DNA of 53,387 nucleotides from an uncultured Chitinophagaceae bacterium (GTDB taxonomy: Bacteria > Bacteroidota > Bacteroidia > Chitinophagales > Chitinophagaceae). Where the stretch lies: assembly GCA_937862815.1 (NCBI GenBank), contig CALMED010000046.1, forward strand, positions 1 through 53,387, written 5' to 3'. Position numbers and translations under genes: made by a program. Below are positions 17,419 through 25,163 of the stretch, in pieces (positions within the stretch are counted from its first letter, which is position 1; each line of letters opens with the position of its first letter). The notes below the pieces were generated by a model. The model was given only the letters and a program-made list of their open reading frames with translations, did no database searches and was not told where the DNA came from.

Positions 17419-19050
17419 ATGAATCTCGGTTATTTCAACTACCCGCTGCCGGTTAACGAACCGGTATTGTCGTACGCCCCCGGATCTCCGGAAAGGAAAC
17501 GTCTCAAAGAAGTACTGGCCGAACTCAAGCAGTCGGAAGTGGATGTTCCGATGTACATCGGCAATAAAGAAGTGCGTACCAACCGCAAGGTGGCCATCCG
17601 TCCGCCGCACGAGTTGGGCCATACCCTGGGTTATTTTCATGCAGGGGAAGAAAAGCACGTGCACCAGGCCATTGAAGCTGCGCTGGCGGCAAAAGAAAGC
17701 TGGGCGGCCATGAGCTGGGAAAGCCGTGCCAATATTTTCCTGCGGGCAGCCGACCTCATTGCCACGAAATACCGTCCCTACATGAACGGTACCACCATGC
17801 TGGGACAGAGCAAGAACGTATTTCAGGCCGAAATTGACAGTGCCTGCGAGATCATCGATTTCCTGCGCTTTAACGTGCATTTTCTCAGCGAGATATACCG
17901 GCAGCAACCCATCAGCAGTCCGGGTATGCACAACCGCCTGGAATACCGTCCGCTGGAAGGATTTGTGCTGGCTGTAACGCCGTTCAACTTCACTGCTATT
18001 GGCGGCAACCTCCCCACCAGCGCGGCCATGTGCGGCAATACGGTGGTGTGGAAATGCGCCAACACCCAGGTGTACAGCGCCCGGATGTTCATGAAAATCC
18101 TGAAAGAGGCCGGTCTGCCCGACGGGGTCATCAATCTCATTTATGTCAGTGGTCCCACCGTAGGAAAAGTGTGTTTTAACCACCGCGATTTTGCCGGTGT
18201 GCATTTCACCGGCTCCACCGGTGTGTTCAACAACATGTGGGAAACCATCGGCCGGAATATGGGCATGTACCGTTCCTATCCCCGCATTGTAGGCGAAACC
18301 GGGGGCAAGGATTTTGTGCTGGCGCACAAGAGTGCTGATCCCGATGTGGTGGTTACGGCCCTGCTGCGGGGCGCTTTTGAATTCCAGGGGCAGAAATGTT
18401 CCGCCGCCTCCCGCGCTTACATTCCTTCCAATATGGCGGAGGAAGTGAAGAAGAAACTGGTCGCCGGTGTGAAAAGCATGAAGATGGGAACCGTGGAAGA
18501 CTTTACCAACTTCATCAATGCCGTGATTGATGAAAAGAGCTACGACAGCATCAAGACCTACATCGACCATGCGAAAAAAGATCCAAAAGCCGAGATCTGG
18601 GTAGGTGGAAAGTGCGATAAGCGGGAAGGGTATTTCATCCAACCCACCGTTATTGAGGCAAAAACGCCGAAATACGTCACCATGTGCGAAGAGATCTTTG
18701 GCCCGGTGCTAACGGTGTATGTGTATCCTGCCAACAGTTTCGAAAAAGCACTGGAGCTGGTGGATACCACTTCGCCGTATGCGCTTACCGGGGCGGTGAT
18801 TGCCCAGGACCGGCAGGCAGTGGAGCGGGCCACGGAACGACTGCGTCATGCGGCCGGCAATTTTTACATCAACGACAAACCCACCGGTGCCGTAGTGGGC
18901 CAGCAACCCTTTGGCGGCGCCCGCGGCAGCGGCACCAACGACAAGGCAGGCAGCATCCTCAACCTTTACCGCTGGCTGAGCGCCCGTACCATCAAGGAAA
19001 CCTTCAATCCGCCCACCGACTACCGGTACCCGTTCATGGGGGAAGAGTAA
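17419..19050 (+). CDS. pruA: L-glutamate gamma-semialdehyde dehydrogenase (P5C dehydrogenase)
   Basis: Oxidises glutamate semialdehyde, which arises from proline via P5C, to glutamate with NAD+. With the ATG at 17419 the protein has 543 residues, the size of stand-alone P5C dehydrogenases of this clade. Visible motifs are AVTPFNFTAIGGNLP (Rossmann entry), FTGSTGVFNNMW, the general-base glutamate in GETGGKDFVLAH near 293, the catalytic cysteine in FQGQKCSAASRAY near 328, and EIFGPVLTVYVYP near 430. A longer frame from 17362 crosses the low-complexity leader and is rejected. No proline dehydrogenase lies next to it. Confidence 0.94.
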   Translation: MNLGYFNYPLPVNEPVLSYAPGSPERKRLKEVLAELKQSEVDVPMYIGNKEVRTNRKVAIRPPHELGHTLGYFHAGEEKHVHQAIEAALAAKESWAAMSWESRANIFLRAADLIATKYRPYMNGTTMLGQSKNVFQAEIDSACEIIDFLRFNVHFLSEIYRQQPISSPGMHNRLEYRPLEGFVLAVTPFNFTAIGGNLPTSAAMCGNTVVWKCANTQVYSARMFMKILKEAGLPDGVINLIYVSGPTVGKVCFNHRDFAGVHFTGSTGVFNNMWETIGRNMGMYRSYPRIVGETGGKDFVLAHKSADPDVVVTALLRGAFEFQGQKCSAASRAYIPSNMAEEVKKKLVAGVKSMKMGTVEDFTNFINAVIDEKSYDSIKTYIDHAKKDPKAEIWVGGKCDKREGYFIQPTVIEAKTPKYVTMCEEIFGPVLTVYVYPANSFEKALELVDTTSPYALTGAVIAQDRQAVERATERLRHAAGNFYINDKPTGAVVGQQPFGGARGSGTNDKAGSILNLYRWLSARTIKETFNPPTDYRYPFMGEE

Positions 19051-19205
19051 GGGTAGAATGCTCGTATTTTACAGGCGGTACTCCGGTGCCGCCTGTTTTA
19101 TTTCAACCGTACAGGACCGGACATTGACGGCCAATGTTTATTTTTATCAAAATTTACAGGCTCAGGGGGGCCGCGTTCCGTTCATCTTTTTATCCAGACA
19201 GCAGC

Positions 19206-19715
19206 ATGAAAACGATCCTCGCGCCGGACCAGCTCCGGCTCACCATACAGCGGTTGACCCACCAGTTGATCGAAAACCATCATCCGTTTTCGGATACGGT
19301 TTTTGTGGGACTGCAGCCCCGGGGGGTAGCACTGGCCGATCTCATCATCGGGCAGATCCGGGACATCTATCCGGAGATGGCCATTTCCTACGGCCAGCTG
19401 GACATCACCTTTTACCGCGACGATGCCCATAAACAGTTGCTCCTCGCTAGCCAGACCCATCTTCCCTTTGCCATTGAAAACAAAAAAGTGGTGTTGATTG
19501 ACGATGTACTGTACACCGGCCGCACCATCCGGGCAGCGATGGATGCCCTCATTGATTTTGGCCGGCCGGCCAAAGTGGAGCTTTGTGTACTGGTGGACCG
19601 CCGTTTCAACCGCCAGCTGCCCATCCAGCCCGATTATGCCGGAAAGATCATTGACTCCATCTTAGAGCAAAAGGTTACGGTGGACTGGTCGCGACCTGAA
19701 GTTGTCTTGTATTGA
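19206..19715 (+). CDS. pyrR: PyrR-type phosphoribosyltransferase (pyrimidine regulator / uracil PRTase)
   Basis: A 169-residue PRPP-binding protein. The PRPP loop VVLIDDVLYTGRTIRAA near residue 97 and the N-terminal GLQPRGVALADLI (PRTase hood) fit PyrR, which in other phyla regulates pyr mRNA by attenuation and has uracil phosphoribosyltransferase activity. It stands directly before pyrB, the usual context. I see no convincing attenuator hairpin between the two genes, and pyrB has its own promoter here, so whether this copy regulates is open. A longer frame from 19134 is rejected because the ATG at 19206 gives the normal N-terminus. Confidence 0.87.
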   Translation: MKTILAPDQLRLTIQRLTHQLIENHHPFSDTVFVGLQPRGVALADLIIGQIRDIYPEMAISYGQLDITFYRDDAHKQLLLASQTHLPFAIENKKVVLIDDVLYTGRTIRAAMDALIDFGRPAKVELCVLVDRRFNRQLPIQPDYAGKIIDSILEQKVTVDWSRPEVVLY

Positions 19716-19732
19716 TTAACCGGCTATCTTTG
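19702..19732 (+). promoter_or_regulatory. Bacteroidota-type promoter of pyrB, inside the end of pyrR
   Basis: TTG at 19702-19704, a 20-base spacer and TATCTTTG at 19725-19732 fit the consensus fully. The -33 element is inside the pyrR coding sequence. The predicted transcription start falls within about four bases of the pyrB ATG at 19740. Confidence 0.7.
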
Positions 19733-19739
19733 ATTTTTA

Positions 19740-20672
19740 ATGCAACTCTCCACACGACATCTGCTCGGCATTAAAGATCTTCAGCCTGCTGACATCCAAC
19801 TTATTTTAGATACCGCCACCCAGTTTAAAGAAGTTCTCCAGCGTCCCATCAAGAAAGTACCCTCTCTGCGGGATGTAACCATTGTAAACCTGTTTTACGA
19901 AAACTCCACCCGCACCCGCATTTCTTTTGAATTGGCGGAAAAACGACTCAGCGCCGATACGATCAATTTCACCGCTTCGGGATCTTCGGCTGCCAAGGGC
20001 GAAACGCTGCTGGACACCGTCAACAACATCCTCAGCATGAAGGTGGACATGGTGGTGATGCGCCACAGTGCCAGCGGGGCCCCGCACTTCCTGGCACAGC
20101 ACATCCCTGCTGCCATTGTAAACGCAGGCGATGGCATCAACGAACATCCCACGCAGGCCCTGCTCGATGCGTTTTCGATCCGGGAAAAGCTGGGCGGTCT
20201 TGCCGGAAAGAAAGTGGCCATCATTGGCGACATCCTGCACAGCCGGGTGGCCCTGAGTAATATCTACCTCCTTACGAAAATGGGTGCGGAAGTTACAGTG
20301 GCTGGCCCGCCCACCCTCATCCCCAAATACCTGCAGGAAGCTTTTGGTGTGAACGTAACCTACCAGGTGGAAGAAGCGCTCCGCTGGTGCGATGTGGCCA
20401 ACGTGCTGCGCATCCAGCTGGAACGGCAAAACCAACCCCTTTTCTCGTCGCTGCGGGAATACAACCTGGCCTTCGGGATCAGCCGCCGGCTGCTCGACAG
20501 CCTGCAGAAAGACATCGTGATCATGCACCCGGGTCCCATCAACCGCGGGGTGGAACTCGACAGCGACGTGGCCGACAGCCGGCAGTCCATCATTCTTCAG
20601 CAGGTGGAAAACGGGGTGGCCGTTCGTATGGCCGTGTTGTACCTGCTGGCCGGCAAACGTTCAGAAGCATAA
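19740..20672 (+). CDS. pyrB: Aspartate carbamoyltransferase catalytic chain
   Basis: Condenses carbamoyl phosphate and aspartate, the committed step of pyrimidine synthesis. Its 310 residues show the carbamoyl-phosphate loop ENSTRTRISFELAEKRL (STRTR at 56-60), MRHSASGAPHFLA, the HPTQALLD signature near 138 and the late HPGPINRGVE near 262. The regulatory chain gene pyrI is not adjacent. The next gene begins 4 bases after the stop. Confidence 0.97.
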   Translation: MQLSTRHLLGIKDLQPADIQLILDTATQFKEVLQRPIKKVPSLRDVTIVNLFYENSTRTRISFELAEKRLSADTINFTASGSSAAKGETLLDTVNNILSMKVDMVVMRHSASGAPHFLAQHIPAAIVNAGDGINEHPTQALLDAFSIREKLGGLAGKKVAIIGDILHSRVALSNIYLLTKMGAEVTVAGPPTLIPKYLQEAFGVNVTYQVEEALRWCDVANVLRIQLERQNQPLFSSLREYNLAFGISRRLLDSLQKDIVIMHPGPINRGVELDSDVADSRQSIILQQVENGVAVRMAVLYLLAGKRSEA

Positions 20673-20676
20673 TGAC

Positions 20677-21006
20677 ATGCTGCGCACCATCCTGCTACTT
20701 GTTTTTTCCAACCTGTTTATGACGATGGCCTGGTACGGTCATCTCCGCCACCAACACGTACCGCTCTGGAAAGCTATTCTCGTCAGCTGGCTCATTGCCT
20801 TTGTGGAGTATTGCCTCATGGTGCCCGCCAATCGCATCGGCTACCAGTCCGGCGTTTCCGCCTTTCAACTGAAAATGGTGCAGGAAGTGATCACGCTGGT
20901 CATCTTTTCACTCTTCGCCATTTTGTATTTGCAGGAACCTTTTCACTGGAAATACCTGGTGAGCTTTGCGCTGCTGCTGGGGGCGGTGTACTTCATGTTT
21001 AAGTAG
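20677..21006 (+). CDS. DUF486-family small membrane protein
   Basis: A 109-residue protein with four predicted membrane segments. The pattern FSNLFMTMAWYGHL, then SWLIAFVEYCLMVPANRIGY and FAILYLQEPFHWKYL fits DUF486, a family related to small DMT-type transporters; its substrate is unknown. The gene follows pyrB by 4 bases and is probably read from the same message, although no functional link to pyrimidine synthesis is known. Confidence 0.85.
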   Translation: MLRTILLLVFSNLFMTMAWYGHLRHQHVPLWKAILVSWLIAFVEYCLMVPANRIGYQSGVSAFQLKMVQEVITLVIFSLFAILYLQEPFHWKYLVSFALLLGAVYFMFK

Positions 21007-21015
21007 GGGGGTACG

Positions 21016-21100
21016 TTCAAGAAGTTCAGGAAGTTGAAGAAGTTTTATAAACCAGCAACCTGCCTTCCGGCAGGCAGACCCACAACCTTAAACCTTAACC
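21016..21100. repeat. Intergenic repeat cluster: AAGTT words, palindrome and CCTTAAA words
   Basis: Three kinds of simple sequence follow each other in the gap between two convergent genes. There are iterated GAAGTT/GAAGAAGTT words (21020-21045), a hairpin CCTGCC-TTCC-GGCAGG (21059-21074), and repeats of CCTTAAACCTTAACC (21086-21100). The hairpin lacks a T-tract and is not a typical terminator. These words look like dispersed intergenic repeats. Confidence 0.5.
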
Positions 21101-21133
21101 ATTCAGCTCACTCACTCCATCGCATAACCGGAA

Positions 21134-22126
21134 TTACCACACCAGTTGCGCCATTTTTCCATGCGGTCCTGCCAGGAAAACAGCCGATCCTTTTTTTGCC
21201 TTTTGTACGACATGATAACCTTCGGCTGACAGGTTGCGCCAGTTCATGCCGCCGTCGGTGCTTACATCCACGCCGGTGGTACCGCAGGCCACCAACCGTT
21301 CTTTGGTTACATAAATAACGCAACTGCGGTAACCAAAGGGTGGGGTGGCGGGCCGGATGAAGGTTTTTCCTTTGTCGGAAGTGAGCACGCAGTTACCTGC
21401 ACGTGCCGTGTCGCGCTGGTAATCGCCCGCTACAATGACAATACGTTTTTCATCGTACACCGCAATGGAATTGGCGCCGGTGAGTGTTCCGCCCTGGATC
21501 ACCGGCAGGTCAATTTTCTGATCGCGGATAAACAGGCGGGAGCGGGCGCCGCCGGTTACAAACACGGCTTCCTGCCGGTTGAGTCCTGTTATGTTGGTGC
21601 CGCTGGCGGCAAAGAATGCTTCCCCGGGTTCGGCGGTAGGGTAGTAAGCCGGTGGCAATCCCCGCCAGGTGTTGCCTCCATCGAACGTACGGGCAATGTA
21701 GATGCGTCCTTCAATGGGATCACCCACCACGATGCCGCTCATGCTGTTCCAGAAATACAGCGCATCAAGGAACATGCCCGGCCGGCGATCCTGCAGCACA
21801 GTTTTCCAGTTCCTTCCGCCATCGGTGGTTTTCAGCAACAGGGCAGGGGTGTCTACGGCCATGATGATGGCTGTTTGGGCATCAAAGGCTTCGATATCGC
21901 GGAAGTCGCGGTGCTCATGCCCCGCCACCGTCATCCATTCAAACACCTTCCCCCCGTTGACGCTGCGACCTACAGTTCCCTTACTGCCGCAGACCCAGAT
22001 GGTGGTACTTGTGGGAACACTCATGCCCCGGAGTGAGGTGGTGCGGCCACTGTCGAGCAGCACCAGTTGTTGCGACAGTACAGGAAGGGAAGGAAGCAGC
22101 AGCAGCAGGAAGACGAACCGTTTCAT
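21134..22126 (-). CDS. Secreted BNR/YCF48-like beta-propeller protein
   Basis: A 330-residue exported protein. The N-terminus MKRFVFLLLLLPSLPVLSQ is a clear signal peptide. At least five Asp-box-like repeats are visible: SVNGGKVFEW, TTDGGRNWKT, TFDGGNTWRG, SDKGKTFIR and STDGGMNWRN. These give a sialidase-type or YCF48-like propeller with repeated S/T-x-D-x-G-x-x-W/F turns. No sialidase catalytic residues can be identified, so a binding or assembly role is more likely than glycosidase activity. It is divergent from the marR-hutH unit with about 100 bases between starts. Confidence 0.8.
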   Translation of the reverse strand: MKRFVFLLLLLPSLPVLSQQLVLLDSGRTTSLRGMSVPTSTTIWVCGSKGTVGRSVNGGKVFEWMTVAGHEHRDFRDIEAFDAQTAIIMAVDTPALLLKTTDGGRNWKTVLQDRRPGMFLDALYFWNSMSGIVVGDPIEGRIYIARTFDGGNTWRGLPPAYYPTAEPGEAFFAASGTNITGLNRQEAVFVTGGARSRLFIRDQKIDLPVIQGGTLTGANSIAVYDEKRIVIVAGDYQRDTARAGNCVLTSDKGKTFIRPATPPFGYRSCVIYVTKERLVACGTTGVDVSTDGGMNWRNLSAEGYHVVQKAKKGSAVFLAGPHGKMAQLVW

Positions 22127-22196
22127 GCTGTAAATATAAAGGCTTGCAGGTGGTTGAACAGCTCCCTGCAGCGTAAGCGGATGTGGATAACGGCAG

Positions 22197-22227
22197 TTGG
22201 AAAAATGTATAAGAGCTTATATATTTG
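22197..22227 (+). promoter_or_regulatory. Promoter of the marR-hutH unit
   Basis: TTG at 22197-22199, a 20-base spacer and TATATTTG at 22220-22227 fit the Bacteroidota consensus exactly. The marR ATG follows 3 bases after the -7 box, at 22231. The predicted transcription start therefore coincides with the start codon, which implies a leaderless message. Confidence 0.72.
22204..22225. promoter_or_regulatory. Candidate MarR operator inside the promoter
   Basis: Arms AATGTATAAG and CTTATATATT flank a 2-base centre; nine of ten positions are complementary, and the inner TATAAG/CTTATA is perfect. The palindrome fills the spacer and overlaps the -7 box, so a bound dimer would block RNA polymerase. 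This is the expected arrangement for a self-repressing MarR protein. Confidence 0.6.
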
Positions 22228-22230
22228 GAT

Positions 22231-22716
22231 ATGGAGTTGTATCAGTCGGTGGGCTTTCTGTTATTTGGAACGCGGCTCAAACGCCTGAGCGAAGTGTTCC
22301 TGGCCGATGTTAACCGTGTGTACCGGAAAAACCGGATCCGTTTTGAAGCGGGGTGGTTTCCCGTGTTTTACCTGTTGTCGCAACAGGAAGAAGTGAGCAT
22401 CCGCCAGATTGCCGATGCCCTGCACGTTTCCCATTCGGCTGCCAGCCAGATGGTGAGCAACCTGCAGGAGAAGGGCTTGGTGAAATCCACAGTTTCCCGC
22501 CGCGATGCCCGGCACAAAGTGGTGACTTTTACCTCCAAAGGAGCCCGGCTGTTGGATCAGGTTTTGCCGGTTTGGCAGGCCCTGGAAGCCGCCATGCAGC
22601 AGCTGGCCCATGAAACAGCGGAGGGACGGCATCTGCTGCCCGCGCTCACGGTCATAGAAAACAGTTTGCGGGAAACGCCGGTCTTCAACCGCGTGGAAGC
22701 CCGTTATCATTCATAA
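22231..22716 (+). CDS. MarR-family transcriptional regulator
   Basis: A 161-residue winged-helix dimer. The DNA-binding region IRQIADALHVSHSAASQMVSNLQEKGLVKSTV lies near residues 58-90 (recognition helix HSAASQMVSNL), and the wing SRRDARHKVVTFT follows. The ATG at 22231 is used; a TTG two codons earlier lies inside the -7 box. Only 8 bases separate its stop from hutH, so it probably represses its own operon and thereby histidine degradation. The ligand could be histidine or urocanate, which is an inference from position only. Confidence 0.87.
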   Translation: MELYQSVGFLLFGTRLKRLSEVFLADVNRVYRKNRIRFEAGWFPVFYLLSQQEEVSIRQIADALHVSHSAASQMVSNLQEKGLVKSTVSRRDARHKVVTFTSKGARLLDQVLPVWQALEAAMQQLAHETAEGRHLLPALTVIENSLRETPVFNRVEARYHS

Positions 22717-22724
22717 CGATTGCT

Positions 22725-24284
22725 ATGCAGGAATTTCAGTACGGAACCGATCGCCTTACAGTGGCTGCTGCCCTGGGAATAGCGGAAGGACGCATCAAAG
22801 GCCTCATTGCTGCGGAAGCGGCAGAACGCATCCGTGCATCGGCGGCGCATGTGGAGGACATTGTAGAGCAGGATCTGACGGTGTATGGCGTGAATACCGG
22901 CTTTGGTATCCTGGCCAACAGCATCATTTCGCGGGAGGATGCGGCCACTTTGCAATACAAAATTTTACAAAGCCACAGCGTGGGCGTGGGCGCTTCCATT
23001 CCCCATGAAATTGTGCGCATCATGCTGCTCACCAAAGTGCATGCGCTGGCTCAGGGCTACAGCGGCGTGCAGCTCACCACGCTGGAACGCATCTGCTGGC
23101 ACCTGGAACACGACATCCTGCCTGTAGTGCCTTCCAAAGGCAGTGTGGGTGCCAGCGGCGACCTTGCTCCCCTGGCGCACCTGTTCCTGCCCTTAATAGG
23201 CCTGGGCGCCTGCTGGTACAAGGGGCAGGTGCGGCCTACGGCCGATGTGCTGGGAGCGGAAGGTTTGGAGCCGGTGAAACTCGGGCCCAAGGAAGGGCTG
23301 GCGCTGATCAACGGCACCCAGTTCATCCTGTCGTTTGCCGTGAAGGCAGTGCAGCGGATGCACAACTGCCTGGAAGCCGCCGATATCATCGGGGCCATGA
23401 GCCTCGAAGCACTTTCCGGTACCCAGGCCCCGTTTGACGCCCGCCTGCATGAACTGCGGCCTTTTGCCGGTAACCGGCTGGTAGCACAACGGTTGCGATT
23501 GTTACTGCAGGGTTCGGAAATTATGCAGAGTCATATGGACTGTGGCCGCGTGCAGGATCCGTATTCGCTGCGTTGCATGCCGCAGGTACACGGTGCCAGC
23601 CGCACCGCCTGGCTGCACCTGAAAGAACTGACCGAAACAGAACTCAATGCCGTAACCGATAATCCTGTTATTTTTTCCGCCGGCGATACCATCAGCGGCG
23701 GCAACTTTCACGGCCAGCCGTTGGCCCTGCCACTCGACTATGCCTGCTTTGCGGCGGCCGAGATCGGCAACATCAGCGACCGCCGCTGTTACCTGCTGCT
23801 GGAAGGCAAGTGGGGACTCCCGCTGCTGCTCATGAAAGATGTGGGGCTGAACAGCGGTTTCATGATTCCCCAGTATACCACAGCGGCCCTGGTGACCGAA
23901 AATAAAACCCTTTGTTTCCCGGCGAGTGCCGACAGCATTCCCACTTCGCTGGGCCAGGAAGACCATGTGAGCATGGGAAGCATCAGCGCCCGCAAACTGA
24001 ACCAGGTGCTGGACAACCTGGAATACATCCTGGCTATCGAATTACTGTCGGCCTGCCAGGCCATTGAATTCCGCCGGCCGCTGAAAAGCAGCGCCCTGCT
24101 GGAATATGCGCACGATTATGTGCGGGAGTTTGTGGGCTTTGCCAGCGAGGACCGGGTGTTTGCCGACGACATCAACCGGGTGGCCGGCCTGATCCAGGAT
24201 TTTTCCTTTGTGGAAAAAGTAAACACGTTTGCCCGGGAGCAGCAGGTTGACTTAAGCCGGACCTTTGAAGATTTTGCCCTGTGA
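22725..24284 (+). CDS. hutH: Histidine ammonia-lyase
   Basis: Deaminates histidine to urocanate, the first step of histidine degradation. Its 519 residues are normal for the family. The MIO cofactor forms from Ala143-Ser144-Gly145 in VGASGDLAPLAH. Other active-site segments are YGVNTGFG near 53, the EGLALINGTQF segment near 190, QDPYSLRCMPQVHGAS near 280 and the SADSIPTSLGQEDHVSMG segment near 408. The second gene of the marR-hutH unit. hutU lies 880 bases further on, beyond deoD, which is on the opposite strand. Confidence 0.96.
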   Translation: MQEFQYGTDRLTVAAALGIAEGRIKGLIAAEAAERIRASAAHVEDIVEQDLTVYGVNTGFGILANSIISREDAATLQYKILQSHSVGVGASIPHEIVRIMLLTKVHALAQGYSGVQLTTLERICWHLEHDILPVVPSKGSVGASGDLAPLAHLFLPLIGLGACWYKGQVRPTADVLGAEGLEPVKLGPKEGLALINGTQFILSFAVKAVQRMHNCLEAADIIGAMSLEALSGTQAPFDARLHELRPFAGNRLVAQRLRLLLQGSEIMQSHMDCGRVQDPYSLRCMPQVHGASRTAWLHLKELTETELNAVTDNPVIFSAGDTISGGNFHGQPLALPLDYACFAAAEIGNISDRRCYLLLEGKWGLPLLLMKDVGLNSGFMIPQYTTAALVTENKTLCFPASADSIPTSLGQEDHVSMGSISARKLNQVLDNLEYILAIELLSACQAIEFRRPLKSSALLEYAHDYVREFVGFASEDRVFADDINRVAGLIQDFSFVEKVNTFAREQQVDLSRTFEDFAL

Positions 24285-24329
24285 AAGCCGCAGCGTCATA
24301 TCCAACGTTGGGGTATTGCTGAAGATGAA

Positions 24330-25037
24330 TTATAAACGGATGGCCGCTTCAAGCGCCAGTTCCATCATGGGCAGCAGCGCCTGTTCGCGCTCGCCGGCCG
24401 AAATGTATTCGCCGGTGGGCAGGATGTCGGAAACCGTCAGCAATGTGGCTGCGCCCTTGCCCAGGTACCGGGCGTTGGCAAACAGGGCAAAGGCTTCCAT
24501 TTCCACGGCCAGGCACTGGTGACGGGCCGCTACGGCCGGCAGATCAGTGTTGTTGCGGTAAAAAATATCGCTGGAATGGATGGCACCGGTGCGAAGCTGC
24601 GTGTTGCGTTGGGCGGCGGTATCCCCGATCACCGAAAAGGCCGGACCCTGGTGATCCAGCACTTCATCGGTGATGCCCCAGGCAAAACGGGCAAAGGTGG
24701 ATTCGCTGGCGGCCTGCCGGGCGTTTACAAGATCGTAGAGTTGCAGGTCGGTGGTATATGCGCCGCAGGTACCGATGCGGATGATGGTCTCCACCTGGTA
24801 TGACATGTACAGTTCGTAGGAATAAATCCCAATGGACGGACAACCCATGCCACTGGCGCCGATGGTGATACGCTGGTTGTTGTACGACCCGGTAAAGAAA
24901 AAGACGTTGCGGGTCTGGCTCACCAGTTGAACACCGGTGAGAAAGTTTTCGGCAATGTAACGGGCCCGCAGGGGATCTCCGGGCAGCAAAACGGTGGAGG
25001 CGATGGAACCCTCGGGTGCGCTGATGTGCAGGCTCAT
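24330..25037 (-). CDS. deoD: Purine-nucleoside phosphorylase, DeoD type
   Basis: Phosphorolysis of purine nucleosides in the salvage pathway; hexameric cytoplasmic enzyme. Its 235 residues show LLPGDPLRARYIAENFL near the N-terminus (phosphate-binding GDP-x-R), IGASGMGCPSIGIYSYEL near 57, TIIRIGTCGAY near 85, and the nucleoside-binding AVEMEAFALFANA near 178 with the VEME motif. It lies on the opposite strand between hutH and hutU, converging with hutH across 45 bases. Confidence 0.95.
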   Translation of the reverse strand: MSLHISAPEGSIASTVLLPGDPLRARYIAENFLTGVQLVSQTRNVFFFTGSYNNQRITIGASGMGCPSIGIYSYELYMSYQVETIIRIGTCGAYTTDLQLYDLVNARQAASESTFARFAWGITDEVLDHQGPAFSVIGDTAAQRNTQLRTGAIHSSDIFYRNNTDLPAVAARHQCLAVEMEAFALFANARYLGKGAATLLTVSDILPTGEYISAGEREQALLPMMELALEAAIRL

Positions 25038-25163
25038 GCGGAACAGTATTGGTAGCTATGAAGTTATTCATTTTCTCTGTGCATCCATTATTCGTACAAA
25101 GGCAACCTGGTAGCAGGCTGGTATTGTAGGCACGGGGATGATGAGTGCTCAAAAAATTATTCA

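Noticed and set aside
17404..18642. 412-codon open frame opposite pruA
   Set aside because: Antisense to a secure dehydrogenase; no motif.
21007..21133. Hairpin CCTGCC-TTCC-GGCAGG as terminator of the DUF486 gene
   Set aside because: No T-tract follows on either strand, so I list it only as a repeat.
24300..24313. Palindrome CCAACGTTGG between hutH and deoD
   Set aside because: Ten bases, without T-tract, between convergent genes; too short to claim as terminator or operator.
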